NCBI GenBank assembly: GCA_035652095.1
Contig: DASREM010000003.1
Location: forward strand, 73,382-137,381
Length of the DNA stretch: 64,000 bases
Origin: DASREM01 sp035652095
GTDB lineage: Bacteria > Acidobacteriota > Terriglobia > Terriglobales > Acidobacteriaceae
Reading direction: 5' to 3'
How positions within the stretch are numbered: position 1 is the first letter of the stretch; every line of letters starts with the position of its first letter. Below the pieces are notes generated by a model, which worked only from the letters and a program-made list of their open reading frames with translations, was not told the DNA's origin and did no database searches. The translations under genes were made by a program, and so were the position numbers. Positions 35,347-43,888 of the stretch are shown here, one piece after another.

Positions 35347-35931
35347 GTGTCGCAGGTACTCCAAACCCTCGGGTGGATGGCGTGTGTGGTGTACTCGACC
35401 ATCCCTTGCTTCTGGTTCCTGATTCATCCTCGCGCGGAATACTGGCGCAGGCGAAATCGTTCGCCGTACCGCGTACTGGTTCCTGCCTGGGTGGCGATGT
35501 GGATTGTGGTGGGGGCCATCACTGCGCCATGGCGACACGTCGTCCTTTATGCGGGTAGCTGGTCCTGGGTTCCAGCGGCCTTCTTGTTCGCCACTGGTTT
35601 GTGGCTGTATTCGCAGTCGGGAAAGAACTTCAGCGGAAAACAACTCGGTGGGTTGCCGGAAGTCAGGGGCGGACAAGGCGAGCAGCGCCTGGTGACTTCT
35701 GGCATTCGCCAACAGGTGCGGCATCCGGTGTACCTTGCTCACCTGTGCGAACTGGTGGCCTGGAGCCTGGGGACCGGCCTTTTGGTTTGCTACGGCTTGA
35801 CGCTATTTGCCTTGGTTACCGGCAGTGTGATGATCCGCATGGAAGACAAAGAACTGGCACAGAGATTCGGCGACGATTATGCCGCATATAAGGAACGTGT
35901 CCCTGCGATATGGCCGAAGATGCAAAGGTGA
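35347..35931 (+). CDS. Isoprenylcysteine carboxyl methyltransferase-family membrane protein
   Basis: The C-terminal half shows the ICMT/PEMT pattern: GIRQQVRHPVYLAHLCELVA, then MEDKELAQRFGDDYAAYKERVPAIWP. About four or five membrane helices precede it. The family methylates small lipophilic or cysteine substrates with SAM at the membrane; the bacterial role is unknown. I start at GTG 35347, just outside the divergent MFS gene. ATG 35377 is an alternative. Upstream frame up to 35056 is antisense to the exporter and is excluded. Confidence 0.8.
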   Translation: MSQVLQTLGWMACVVYSTIPCFWFLIHPRAEYWRRRNRSPYRVLVPAWVAMWIVVGAITAPWRHVVLYAGSWSWVPAAFLFATGLWLYSQSGKNFSGKQLGGLPEVRGGQGEQRLVTSGIRQQVRHPVYLAHLCELVAWSLGTGLLVCYGLTLFALVTGSVMIRMEDKELAQRFGDDYAAYKERVPAIWPKMQR

Positions 35932-36106
35932 CAAGACGTCTCGATCCGTGCCAGCGACTGTTTTCGCGCATTCCATCACCGAATTCAACGTGGTCTAACA
36001 AATTGTGTAGGGGCTGAATTTGTCGTCGTTTGTAAACTAAAATCATCCATCCGCCGCTTTGGAGAATCCATAACCAGAACGAACTTTTTTCATTCGAGGT
36101 GCTCGC

Positions 36107-37231
36107 ATGAAACTCAAGCCCTTCCTGCTCGATGCCTGGCTCGACCAATACGAACACAATATAGACTTCAACCTGGCTGCGAGCACCGGGCCCACGTGGA
36201 CCGTCAACGAGATTCTTTCGCTCGCCGATGAGGAGACGCGACACCGTTTCCTGAACCACAAACTGGTGTACGGTCGGCCAGCGGGCGCCGACACTCTGCG
36301 CGAGGCGATCGCTGACATGCAGAATGTTCCGGTCGAGGCCGTTCAAATTGTGACTGGCGCCTCCGAGGCGCTGGTGGCGCTGATGTGGCTGGCGGCTGAG
36401 CCCGGCGCAAACGTCATCATCCCGCTGCCTGGATTCACGACTTTCTCGGCGCTCCCGGAATCTCTTGGACTGGAAACTCGCTTCTATCGCGTGCGCCGCG
36501 AAAACGGCTTTCGGATCGACCCCGAAGAGATCAAGCGCCTTGCCGACGCGAAGACCAAACTTATCCTGGTCAACAGCCCGCACAATCCCACCGGCGCGAC
36601 CATTGGCGACAGCGAGATGGAGGACTTGCATGACTTCACCGCCGAGCGCGGAATCCAGTTGGTGGCTGACGAGGTCTACCATCCCATCTACCACGGCCGG
36701 CAAACGAAATCGGCGGCGCGCCTGCCGCATGCCACGGTGATCTCCGATTTGTCAAAGGCCTTTTCGATCGCCGGCGTGCGCACGGGATGGATGATCGAAC
36801 ATGACCCCGAGCGGCGCCGGCAATACTGGAATGCACGCGCCTATTTCTCGATCAGCAATACCACGACTGGAGAAATTCTTTCGGAAATCGCAATCCGCAA
36901 ACGTGAAGTCGTGCTCGGCAAGACAAAGGAAGTGGCCACTCGGAACCTCAAGCTCCTCGAGAGCTTCATGGCGGACCACCGCGACGTTCTCGGCTGGATT
37001 CCTCCGCAGGGAGGCATGACTGTGTTCCCATGGCTGGTGAGCGGAGACAACGACCGCGCGTTCTGCAAGGCCGCTACCCAGCATGGAATTCTGCTGGCTC
37101 CAGGAGACTGCTTCGATGCGCCCGGGCATTTCCGCCTGGGATTTGCGGCCGCCGGAGAGAATTTCTCAAAGGCGCTCGACCGCTTCGGAGCGTTCGTAAA
37201 GAGCTGGTCCGCGAACATGGTCACGGTTTGA
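36107..37231 (+). CDS. PLP-dependent class I/II aminotransferase
   Basis: This 374-residue fold-type I aminotransferase has GASEALVALMWLAAEPGANV, the NSPHNPTGA motif near 165, DEVYHPIY near 188 and the cofactor lysine in SDLSKAFSIAGVRTGWMI near 211. It resembles the capreomycidine-synthase/aspartate-aminotransferase superfamily branch. The substrate is unknown. GAGGTG lies before the ATG at 36107. It stands alone between two intergenic gaps; no pathway neighbours are apparent. Confidence 0.9.
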   Translation: MKLKPFLLDAWLDQYEHNIDFNLAASTGPTWTVNEILSLADEETRHRFLNHKLVYGRPAGADTLREAIADMQNVPVEAVQIVTGASEALVALMWLAAEPGANVIIPLPGFTTFSALPESLGLETRFYRVRRENGFRIDPEEIKRLADAKTKLILVNSPHNPTGATIGDSEMEDLHDFTAERGIQLVADEVYHPIYHGRQTKSAARLPHATVISDLSKAFSIAGVRTGWMIEHDPERRRQYWNARAYFSISNTTTGEILSEIAIRKREVVLGKTKEVATRNLKLLESFMADHRDVLGWIPPQGGMTVFPWLVSGDNDRAFCKAATQHGILLAPGDCFDAPGHFRLGFAAAGENFSKALDRFGAFVKSWSANMVTV

Positions 37232-37350
37232 TGTCCCCGAATTGCAGTTAGGATTCAGAGGGCTCAAGGAACGGGCGTAAGCCGAATGTTGTCCCGCCCA
37301 GCTCTAGAGGCTGGTTGCCTTCAAACCATGAAAGGCTCTATCTTGCCTGG

Positions 37351-37851
37351 GTGAGCTCTGCCACCCTGCACCTGCACCGTATCTTTCTGTTTTTTGCCAC
37401 CTTTGCAGTTGGGTTCATCTCCGGACTGCGCTCGATGACCGGCTTGGCCGTCACGGCCTGGGGGGCGCATCTGGGCTGGCTTGACCTTCATTCAACGGCC
37501 ATCTCGTTTCTGGAGAGGCCCTGGTTTATCTATGCCAGCACGGCGTTCGCGCTGGGAGAGTTGATCGCGGACAAGTTTCCTGGAATCCCGAATCGGATCT
37601 CTCCGGCGCCGCTTGCCTTCCGTTTTCTTACTGGAGGCCTGTGCGGCGCGGCCATTTTCATGTCGGCGCACCAGTCCGCGATTCTTGGCGTGGCGGTTGG
37701 AGTTCTTGGGGCGATGGCTGGCGCTTTCGAGGGCTATCACTTGCGTCAAAAGTTGACCAAACAGAAGAGCTGTCCGGATTTCGCGGTCGCGCTGGCTGAA
37801 GACGTGATTGCCGTAGGCGGAGCGTTGCTGCTAGTCTCACATCTTTATTGA
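37351..37851 (+). CDS. DUF4126 membrane protein
   Basis: The protein of about 166 residues has four or five hydrophobic segments and the DUF4126 features FISGLRSMTGLAVTAWG, then GELIADKFPGIPNRISPAPL and the C-terminal EDVIAVGGALLLVSHLY. Function is unknown for the family. The start is uncertain: GTG at 37351 gives a compact N-terminus, while a TTG at 37315 adds twelve unlike residues. It precedes the DUF2277 gene by 60 bases. Confidence 0.8.
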   Translation: MSSATLHLHRIFLFFATFAVGFISGLRSMTGLAVTAWGAHLGWLDLHSTAISFLERPWFIYASTAFALGELIADKFPGIPNRISPAPLAFRFLTGGLCGAAIFMSAHQSAILGVAVGVLGAMAGAFEGYHLRQKLTKQKSCPDFAVALAEDVIAVGGALLLVSHLY

Positions 37852-37911
37852 GCCGCTTCGTTGCTGAGATCGTTCTCTCAACTGGAGCATCCAATTTTCA
37901 GGGGTTTTCAG

Positions 37912-38184
37912 ATGTGCAGGAATATCAGGACTCTGTTTAACTTCGACCCGCCCGTCAGCGAAGATGAGGTGCGCGCGGCGTCGCTGCAGTTCGTTCGCAA
38001 AATCACCGGGTTCAACAAGCCCTCCAAAGCCAACGAAGACGCGTTTAACTCTGCGATCGATGAGATCTCCGGAATCGCCGGCAGGCTTCTGCATTCGCTC
38101 GAAACCAGTGCTCCACCGAAGAACCGCGAAGAGGAAGCTGCCAAGGCAAAGGCACGTGCCGCGGAAAGATTTGCCAGGAACTAG
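37912..38184 (+). CDS. DUF2277 protein
   Basis: This 90-residue protein starts MCRNIRTLFNFDPPVSEDEV and continues with RAASLQFVRKITGFNKPSKANE, the full DUF2277 signature (a small, conserved actinobacterial/acidobacterial protein of unknown function). The start is fixed by MCRNIR and an AGGGG site ahead. The tail is Lys/Ala/Arg-rich. A longer upstream frame to 37861 is not conserved in character. It is followed by tRNA-Ser. Confidence 0.88.
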   Translation: MCRNIRTLFNFDPPVSEDEVRAASLQFVRKITGFNKPSKANEDAFNSAIDEISGIAGRLLHSLETSAPPKNREEEAAKAKARAAERFARN

Positions 38185-38317
38185 GTGCCGGTCTGGCGTA
38201 CTGAACTCGCGCAAGGGCAGGCCGTGCGATGGGGCTGATATGACCTTTGGGCGGACTGGGCACTTCTTATTCGGCGCAGGAATACCGTAAACTACCAGCA
38301 ACCCCATCTCTCACAGC

Positions 38318-38407
38318 GGAGGGATGTGTGAGTGGTTGAAACAGTCGGTCTTGAAAACCGATGTACGGGAAACCGTACCGGGGGTTCGAATCCCTCTCCC
38401 TCCGCCA
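38318..38407 (+). tRNA. tRNA-Ser (anticodon UGA)
   Basis: A 90-base class II tRNA with CCA encoded at 38405-38407. The acceptor arms GGAGGGA (38318-38324) and TCCCTCC (38397-38403) pair perfectly. The anticodon arm TCGGT/ACCGA encloses CTTGAAA, giving anticodon TGA at 38352-38354. A long variable arm (TACGG...CCGTA) and the GGTTCGAATCC T-arm are present. Confidence 0.97.
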
Positions 38408-38970
38408 CCCAGTCTGGACTGCAGAGAAATTCCTCGGTTTAGTTCATAAATGTGCGAGAAATCGCCGCAATTCCACGCTTTTCATCCAAAAACCGGACCA
38501 GAGAAAGCGACCTGCCAGACAGAGCGGGGCGACTTTGGAGGCATTTTCTCTACTCACCAGAAGCTCAGTTCCGGTTTCGACGAGGAGCAGGGGTGAACAT
38601 AACGCGATCACAAAACGATCACGTAGCGAAACCGGCTTGATTTTTTAGAGAACCTTCGGCGTCCCGCGTTTTCGAGAAGCCGTTTCTGGTTGGCTTCCGA
38701 TTCCCCAGGCAATTCTCAAGCTCAGCACTCGCCAAAGAGCCGTGCACGGACCTTCTCGTCAGAGGCAGGTCGGGGCCGCTCAGAATGTGATCTGGGACGC
38801 GTGTGGGATCCTCGGCAATAAGGGGCATGGCTTTTGCGCGCAATGCCGCTGATCCCGGTGAAGGGTCTTGAAAAAGCGCGATACCAGCCCTCGACGACTT
38901 CGCCCAGAAATTACCCGCTCATAGTATCGCCTTTTGCCCACTCACCCGCACTTTTTGTCCTCGCCCCAAG
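38408..38970. other. Non-coding stretch after tRNA-Ser
   Basis: No convincing frame on either strand and no clear repeat. It leads directly into several decayed genes, so it may be older coding sequence now unrecognisable. I found no second copy of the tRNA 3' end within the window. Confidence 0.5.
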
Positions 38971-39468
38971 TTACTTCTTGACCATTGCTTCTTCGTAGTG
39001 AACTTTCTCGAGAAAGCTGCCGTCCTTCTTATGCATCTCATCGTCGAGGATGAGCTTCACCGGGCAGCCATCTGCGGTCACCCACGCGTCGCCTTTGTCA
39101 TATCCGCCGGGGCCTACCGCAAAGTCACCTACAATCTTCCGAGTTGTCGCATCCCATCGCGCGGTGTCGATCGAGTAGTGAATGGTCTGATAACCATTGA
39201 CCGGGCCGCCGTCCGATTCACGTTGCATCGCGGAGTTGTGGTTGAATGTGCTCACCGTACTCGCCATCCCGGAAATACCGGTCAGCCCTGCAAGTGCCGC
39301 GTGCTAACCCTGTGGGTCGGAATGAACTGCATGTATGGCTTGCGGGGTACCATCCGCTTGGGCGCGCGAGCCGTCAAGAGTTTGTGGGGTGACGTCGGCT
39401 TCCTGATCTACAGTATCGCCCTCCGATGTGGTTTTCTTGTAAACGTAGTGGAAGGACTCGGGCGCGTT
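38971..39468 (-). pseudogene. Decayed copy B of a secreted-lipoprotein family
   Basis: The minus-strand frame from 39468 reads APESFHYVYKKTTSEGDTVD and ends KVHYEEAMVKK, but a TAG at 39304-39306 breaks it after HAVHSDPQG. It also lacks any start or signal peptide. The segment around GGPVNGYQTIHYSIDT matches copy A just upstream (EAVNGYQTTRYAIDT), so the two are paralogues. The C-terminal half (DKGDAWVTADGCPVKLILDD) keeps the family's conserved glycine/cysteine region. Function of the intact family is unknown to me. Confidence 0.75.
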
Positions 39469-39473
39469 TCGAA

Positions 39474-39993
39474 GCTCTTCTTGTCAGACGAGTTCGCCTT
39501 CTCTGTATCGATCGCATATCTCGTAGTTTGATATCCGTTCACCGCTTCGCTTCCATCCTTGCTGAAAGCAGAGCTGAAACGGTCGTTGAGAGAATCGAGC
39601 GTGGAGGACATCCTGGTGAAATTCAGGCCTGAAAGGTCAAGCACTGCGCTGTTCCAGCTGGCCTCATCCGAACGCACACCGTGATACGAGTGTGTATCGG
39701 ATTTGTCCTTGATACTGATGTCCATCCTTGCAGCGTTATGTCCGCTTCCTCATCAACCCCGCCGGAGGCGTCCACGAAGTGATAGGAATAGTGGAATGGT
39801 TCTGGAGGATTGTTGACGAGATCTCCGAGGCACATCACGCCGATGTGACCAACAGCGCCCCCTGAACCTGCCGCCTCACGGTTGTCGCCGGTGCTGCTGG
39901 AGCCTTGGTCGAATTGCACCCCAGAGCCGCCAGCAGTACACAGCCCGCCAGCGGGACGGCAACTAACCCATGGAAAACCGATGTATAGGTCAT
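39474..39993 (-). pseudogene. Decayed copy A of the same lipoprotein family
   Basis: It begins well: GAGGAG before an ATG at 39993, then a signal peptide MTYTSVFHGLVAVPLAGCVL with a near-lipobox ending ALGC. The frame then breaks twice (one shift between about 39920 and 39830, another near 39725). Pieces in three frames align in order: PFHYSYHFVDASGGVDEEAD, then GVRSDEASWNSAVLDLSGL and EAVNGYQTTRYAIDTEKA. At about 39470 it runs out of frame into the middle of copy B, so its own C-terminal region is gone. It lies 24 bases after another gene fragment on the same strand. Confidence 0.7.
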
Positions 39994-40017
39994 TCGGCTT
40001 CTCCTCTCCACGGTGCT

Positions 40018-40237
40018 CTACTCCGCCGACTCTGCAATCTGGAATGTCCAGACAGCGTCGAACATGAATCCGTCACCCTGGGCGCGGGCGACATCGCCAC
40101 CGGAGAATGACTTGAATTTTGAAACCGGGCGAAGCACAATTGCGTACTCCCCAGGGAACAATTCCGAAGCAGGTGAAACTTTGTATTTCCCGGCTTCGAG
40201 TTTCTCGTCCTTAGTTGGAACTCGTGTGGGGAGTTCC
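40018..40237 (-). pseudogene. C-terminal fragment of an unknown conserved protein
   Basis: Only the end of the protein remains: DEKLEAGKYKVSPASELFPG and EYAIVLRPVSKFKSFSGGDV, then a stop. There is no start or signal peptide. Upstream of 40237 the frame is antisense to the opposing fragment at 40272-40613. The GEYAIVLRPV style of motif is seen in acidobacterial secreted proteins, but I do not recognise a named family. Confidence 0.55.
40217..40237. repeat. Hairpin at the junction of two opposed gene fragments
   Basis: GGAACTC (40217-40223) and GAGTTCC (40231-40237) form a perfect 7-base stem with a 7-base loop, exactly where the minus-strand fragment stops being recognisable and just before the plus-strand fragment starts. 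This is the kind of site left by a fold-back inversion. Confidence 0.6.
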
Positions 40238-40271
40238 AAGCCCGGCCTCAACCAATGTGCTGCAGACCGTG

Positions 40272-40613
40272 ACTCCAGCTTTCTCGGTAGAATTTGCCCG
40301 AACACCAGGAGTCAGTGCCGCCGATTATGAGCCGGCAATTGTCAGGCTCACGCCGGCACAGAACACGTGCCGCATTGTTGGAGCAACCGAGGGCAAGGAA
40401 GATGCCCGCTCCAGTCCCGCCGCTGACTGGCAGGTCTATTCGAAATTTCTCGAGGAGAGATTTTCGGCTCTGGCAAAGGAGTCCGCCAACCTCCAGCGCC
40501 GCTATTCCTCATCGAGTGGGGCCCAACAACTCCAGATAAAGCACCGAGCCCTGGAGATTCACAGGCAGCTTCTCAAGATCGAGCAGGATGCGAGCCTCCG
40601 GATAACTAAATAG
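40272..40613 (+). pseudogene. N-terminal/middle fragment of an unknown conserved protein, opposite orientation
   Basis: The plus-strand frame reads ARTPGVSAADYEPAIVRLTP, then TCRIVGATEGKEDARSSPAA and DWQVYSKFLEERF, and ends after a charged helical tail. It has no start codon context or signal peptide. It looks like the middle of the protein family whose C-terminus is at 40018-40237 on the other strand, as if one gene had been cut and inverted. This pairing is my inference from the style of sequence. Confidence 0.5.
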
Positions 40614-40628
40614 ATCGAACGATCTCAG

Positions 40629-41105
40629 ATGGCGCTACTTGTCCTGTCCATCGTCGCCATGACTGTGTCGTTGGCGGCGGTCTTCATCCCCCTGGTGTTC
40701 ATGAGTGGGCTGATGGGACGGATCTTCCGTGAGTTCTCCATCACAATCGTAATTTCCATTCTGGCCAGCGGACTGGTTTCGCTCACGCTGACCCCGTTGA
40801 TGACCTCGCGAATGCTTGACAATCGCGGGGAGGGAAGCAAGAAGACCCGGATGGAGCGGGCCTTCGGCGCTGTGGAGCGCCATGTGCTGACTCGCTATGG
40901 TTCTTCCTTCGCCACCGCTGGGATATCGGCTACAGCCTGGGTACTTTGCCTCGCCGGGAACCGGCTACCTACTTTATGTCGTCCCGAATCGTTCCCGATC
41001 GGCGACAGCTCGTTCATTCGTGGCGTCATGGTAACGCAGGAGATATCGGCCATCGCATTGAACGTAGGCTTCTGCGACAAGAAGAGATTCCGCGATGTTC
41101 CTTAG
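40629..41105 (+). pseudogene. Fragment of an RND multidrug efflux pump
   Basis: The frame contains membrane-helix sequence typical of AcrB/MdtB-type pumps (SLAAVFIPLVFMSGLMGRIF, REFSITIVISILASGLVSLT, LTPLMTSRMLDN). Later comes the loop ESFPIGDSSFIRGVMVTQE, but the stretch between (residues about 90-120) is out of frame. Intact pumps are about 1,030 residues; only about 158 codons remain and both ends are missing. It cannot be functional. Confidence 0.8.
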
Positions 41106-41269
41106 GGTTGAAACACATTGCACGTGCGAGACGGAGATCATGTGGTAGTGTCCCGTATCCCAAACGTTGACGTAATAGCCAAAACGCCCTCTTCGTTCTG
41201 GTAGTAGCAATCGTTTATGAATCGGGCGTGGTGTTGTGGATCAAATCATCCTGCGTCAGGTTCAGGTGC

Positions 41270-41662
41270 TCAAAATTGAGCCAGGTCAACCGGACCCTGC
41301 CGCCAATCGATGCCCAGGTATTCACCGAACAACAGACGGTACCGTTCAAACCAATTCTTAGCCTTCATCGAAGCAAGTCGGACCTGGAGATCGTCGAGCC
41401 CTCGGAAGTCTCGCTGCATCTCTGCCAGTGCTGCACCCAAGTACGCCTTAGACGATGCGTGTACCATGCAAAGACACCAGTGCCCAATGACCTCGACCGA
41501 TTCACCAGCTTCAAGACCTTCCTCTAAGAACAGGGGCTCACTGACGTCATCGAATTCGGGATTTCTTTCATCGACATAGGGTGGCTCTCCCGCCTCGATT
41601 TTCCTGATCTTCTCTCGATATGCAGAAGTCGTCGCCTCGTAGAGGCTGCGGATGAAAGTCAA
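41270..41662 (-). CDS. Hypothetical protein, possibly frameshifted near its end
   Basis: The 130-residue product (MTFIRSLYEATTSAYREKIR..., then SVEVIGHWCLCMVHASSKAY and WFERYRLLFGEYLGIDW) is acidic and helical and matches no family I recognise with confidence. The stop at 41270 follows GVDLAQF-type sequence at a TTTT run. Dropping one T continues in frame as EHLNLTQDDLIHN to a TAA at 41215, which looks more like a natural end. It borders the pseudogene zone and ends 25 bases before the LuxR gene's stop on the same strand. Confidence 0.6.
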   Translation of the reverse strand: MTFIRSLYEATTSAYREKIRKIEAGEPPYVDERNPEFDDVSEPLFLEEGLEAGESVEVIGHWCLCMVHASSKAYLGAALAEMQRDFRGLDDLQVRLASMKAKNWFERYRLLFGEYLGIDWRQGPVDLAQF

Positions 41663-41687
41663 TCGTCTTTCGTGAACTCAAAAAAAC

Positions 41688-42368
41688 CTATGACGGAACC
41701 CCTGCCCCTTCCCGAGGCGCGGGTGCCGGAGCCGATGCCGTCGCCGCCGCCGCTTCGTTCAAGATCCGGTGATGGATCGTGAACAGCGCCAACTCAAGCC
41801 GGTCCGAAACGCCGATCTTGTCGTAAACGTTGCGCAGGTAGTTCTTGATCACCTGCTCGGTCGTCCCAAGTTGCGAGGCGATTTCTTTGTTCTTGTATCC
41901 CTGCACGATCAGCGCGACGATGCGCAGTTCTTTCGCCGTCAGCCGGTCCCGCACCCGCAGCCCGACCATATCATTCTCGGTCAACTCGCTCGGCACCGCG
42001 ATGTCCTGCACCCAGTTTTCGCCGCGTGCCACTTTGCGCACGCAGTCGACCAGGGCTGCGCTGGTGACGTTCCGATAGACCACCCCGTTGGCTCCGGCGC
42101 TCATGTAGCGTTGCGCGCTCTCACCCGTATCGGCAAGCACCACCACCCGGGTCTTATTGCGGCTCGCTCCCTGTAGCACGCTGCTGAAATCGGAGTGGAA
42201 CCCGCCAGCTACGACCAGCACCGCCGCGCGGAACTTATCGAGCGCCATGAACATCTGTTCCACGGTCTGCGCCTGCGCCACAATGCGCATCTCGTCTTCC
42301 ACGGCCAGCACCTTGGCGATGCCCGCCCGGAAGATTGCCTGATTGTCGGCCAGAATCAATTTCAGCAT
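41688..42368 (-). CDS. NarL/LuxR-type regulator with degenerate receiver
   Basis: The 226-residue protein has a receiver-like N-domain (LKLILADNQAIFRAGIAKVL) in which the acceptor position is VLVVAGGF, so the aspartate is lost. The C-terminal LuxR helix-turn-helix is intact (LTAKELRIVALIVQGYKNKE, TEQVIKNYLRNVYDKIGV). The tail is Ala/Pro-rich. It should bind DNA but not respond to a histidine kinase. It lies 15 bases after the PilZ gene and is probably co-transcribed with it, linking it to c-di-GMP-responsive functions. Confidence 0.88.
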   Translation of the reverse strand: MLKLILADNQAIFRAGIAKVLAVEDEMRIVAQAQTVEQMFMALDKFRAAVLVVAGGFHSDFSSVLQGASRNKTRVVVLADTGESAQRYMSAGANGVVYRNVTSAALVDCVRKVARGENWVQDIAVPSELTENDMVGLRVRDRLTAKELRIVALIVQGYKNKEIASQLGTTEQVIKNYLRNVYDKIGVSDRLELALFTIHHRILNEAAAATASAPAPAPREGAGVPS

Positions 42369-42383
42369 CGTCTCAGCACCTCG

Positions 42384-42761
42384 TTACGTGTGACGAACGA
42401 AATCGTAAGAATCAATCACGCAGGCCACCCCGCGGGCCTCGTTTGCGCTGCTACCCGCAGGAGGCTCATCGGTGCGCACCACCCGCCCCCGGCACTGGAT
42501 CACTACATCTTCCTTCGCGCCCGTCATTTCCGGGGGCAGCGCGATTTCGAACTCGACCGTGGAGCCCACTTCCAATGAGGCGTCCGCCTTGATGTACACT
42601 CCGGCCGCGCTCAGATTGCCGGTCGTGCCGGCATGGTCCGCGTTCTCTTCAGCCTTATGTATCTTGATCGGCAGTTCCAGGGGAAACCTTTTCCCCGTCC
42701 GCGCTTCGGACACAAGACCTCCTCGGGGCCGGCTTTCTTTTCGCACAGAAGCCAGTTCCAT
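42384..42761 (-). CDS. PilZ-domain c-di-GMP-binding protein
   Basis: From the ATG at 42761 the protein has 125 residues and is a single PilZ domain. It has RTGKRFPLELPIKI (the RxxxR arm) and TGNLSAAGVYIKA (the [D/N]xSxxG motif), the two c-di-GMP contacts. I rejected the longer reading from 42992 because its first 77 residues are out of character and cross a likely promoter at 42805-42832. It is first in a two-gene unit with the LuxR-type regulator. Its target is unknown. Confidence 0.85.
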   Translation of the reverse strand: MELASVRKESRPRGGLVSEARTGKRFPLELPIKIHKAEENADHAGTTGNLSAAGVYIKADASLEVGSTVEFEIALPPEMTGAKEDVVIQCRGRVVRTDEPPAGSSANEARGVACVIDSYDFVRHT

Positions 42762-42804
42762 TGCGCCGTGCCTCGCCGGAACACACAATTTCCCGGTAGC
42801 GCCC

Positions 42805-42832
42805 CTTATATCACGGATGACACCCCCCGCAA
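42805..42832 (-). promoter_or_regulatory. Candidate sigma-70 promoter for the PilZ-LuxR unit
   Basis: On the minus strand TTGCGG (42832-42827) and TATAAG (42810-42805) are separated by 16 bases. The expected start lies about 35 bases before the PilZ ATG. Confidence 0.45.
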
Positions 42833-42988
42833 AAGCCTTGTAACTGTTAAGGGAAGGGTAGGAAGTAGGTTCCCCTCCCGATTTCCGACTTCGGAGCAAG
42901 AACGAACCATTTCCGGTTCCAGACGATAAGGCTAATTGAGTGCGTTCCGCCTGGGGCAGGATGCCAGCGGCATAGGGTCTCTCCTCCC

Positions 42989-43813
42989 TCAAACTTCCCG
43001 TTGCACCGCTATCTTCGTGTAAGCCAACCGGTATCCGTTGCGCTCGGCATTCCGCTGCGAAACGCTTCCGGGCAGCGTAGATACGACTCCGAACTCACAG
43101 CCGGCGTTCGCGGCCGCCTTCAGGCGGGCGCGATGCAACGCACTCTGCACCCCGCGATTGCGAAATTCGGGCAAGGTAGATGCACCGTACATTGGCGCGA
43201 TGCCCGCCTCGGGAAAGGTCGCACCACCCGCCCCTCCCACCGCCTGCCCTTCGATGTACGCGATAAAGCAGATCGCGCCGGAGATACTGGCAAAGGGGAC
43301 AAAGAAGTCCGGCGCCAACCCGGGCGCGATGTCGGCAAATCCACGCCCCACCACTTCCGACCAGCGTAGGGCCTCTTCCTGAGTGACCGGACAAACCTCG
43401 ATTTTCTCGGGCTCAAACTTCTCATCGCAGTCGAGTTTGCGTATCAGAACCGAGTTCCATTCCGTCACCCCGTACCCGCGCTCCTTCAAGTGCTGCATCA
43501 GCGACGGATCCACATACGGCGACACCACGATTTCGCAAACGGCTTTGCGGCTGCGATAGAACTCCTCAACCTCATCCATTTCATCTTTTGACACTGGGCC
43601 ATTCAGCCCCATGCCGATGATGTGATTCATGGGAGACTGCGGCCCTCCGTACATCATGCGGCCGCCGGCAACAATCTTGTGCTCGGCATGAAGTTCGGGT
43701 TTCTCGCGCTGCAAACCTTCGATGAAAGGCAAACAAGGACGCCACTCCGCCGACTCAAGCCGCGCGGAAAACTCGGCGTCAACCATGATTGGATGTTCCA
43801 TCCCGACAGCCAT
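42989..43813 (-). CDS. GNAT N-acetyltransferase
   Basis: The 274-residue protein has its GNAT domain in the second half: acetyl-CoA loop LPEFRNRGVQSALHRARLKA, preceded by AVGGAGGATFPEAGIAPMYG and followed by SVSQRNAERNGYRLAYTKIA. The N-terminal half (QREKPELHAEHKIVAGGRMM) is typical of two-domain GNATs. The substrate is unknown. AAAGG lies before the ATG at 43813; an internal ATG at 43801 is possible. It stands alone upstream of the PilZ unit. Confidence 0.88.
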   Translation of the reverse strand: MAVGMEHPIMVDAEFSARLESAEWRPCLPFIEGLQREKPELHAEHKIVAGGRMMYGGPQSPMNHIIGMGLNGPVSKDEMDEVEEFYRSRKAVCEIVVSPYVDPSLMQHLKERGYGVTEWNSVLIRKLDCDEKFEPEKIEVCPVTQEEALRWSEVVGRGFADIAPGLAPDFFVPFASISGAICFIAYIEGQAVGGAGGATFPEAGIAPMYGASTLPEFRNRGVQSALHRARLKAAANAGCEFGVVSTLPGSVSQRNAERNGYRLAYTKIAVQREV

Positions 43814-43888
43814 CGATACCTTTGTGGAACTTAGTGTCCTTTGTGGTTGCTTTTGTTCTTACTTCCATTCTCAGCGGACTCTGCGTTT

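Noticed and set aside
38380..38407. Phage attachment site in the tRNA-Ser 3' end
   Set aside because: No second copy of the tRNA end and no integrase could be found in the window.
42762..42992. N-terminal extension of the PilZ protein by 77 residues
   Set aside because: The extension has no PilZ character and crosses a plausible promoter; the ATG at 42761 fits the domain start.
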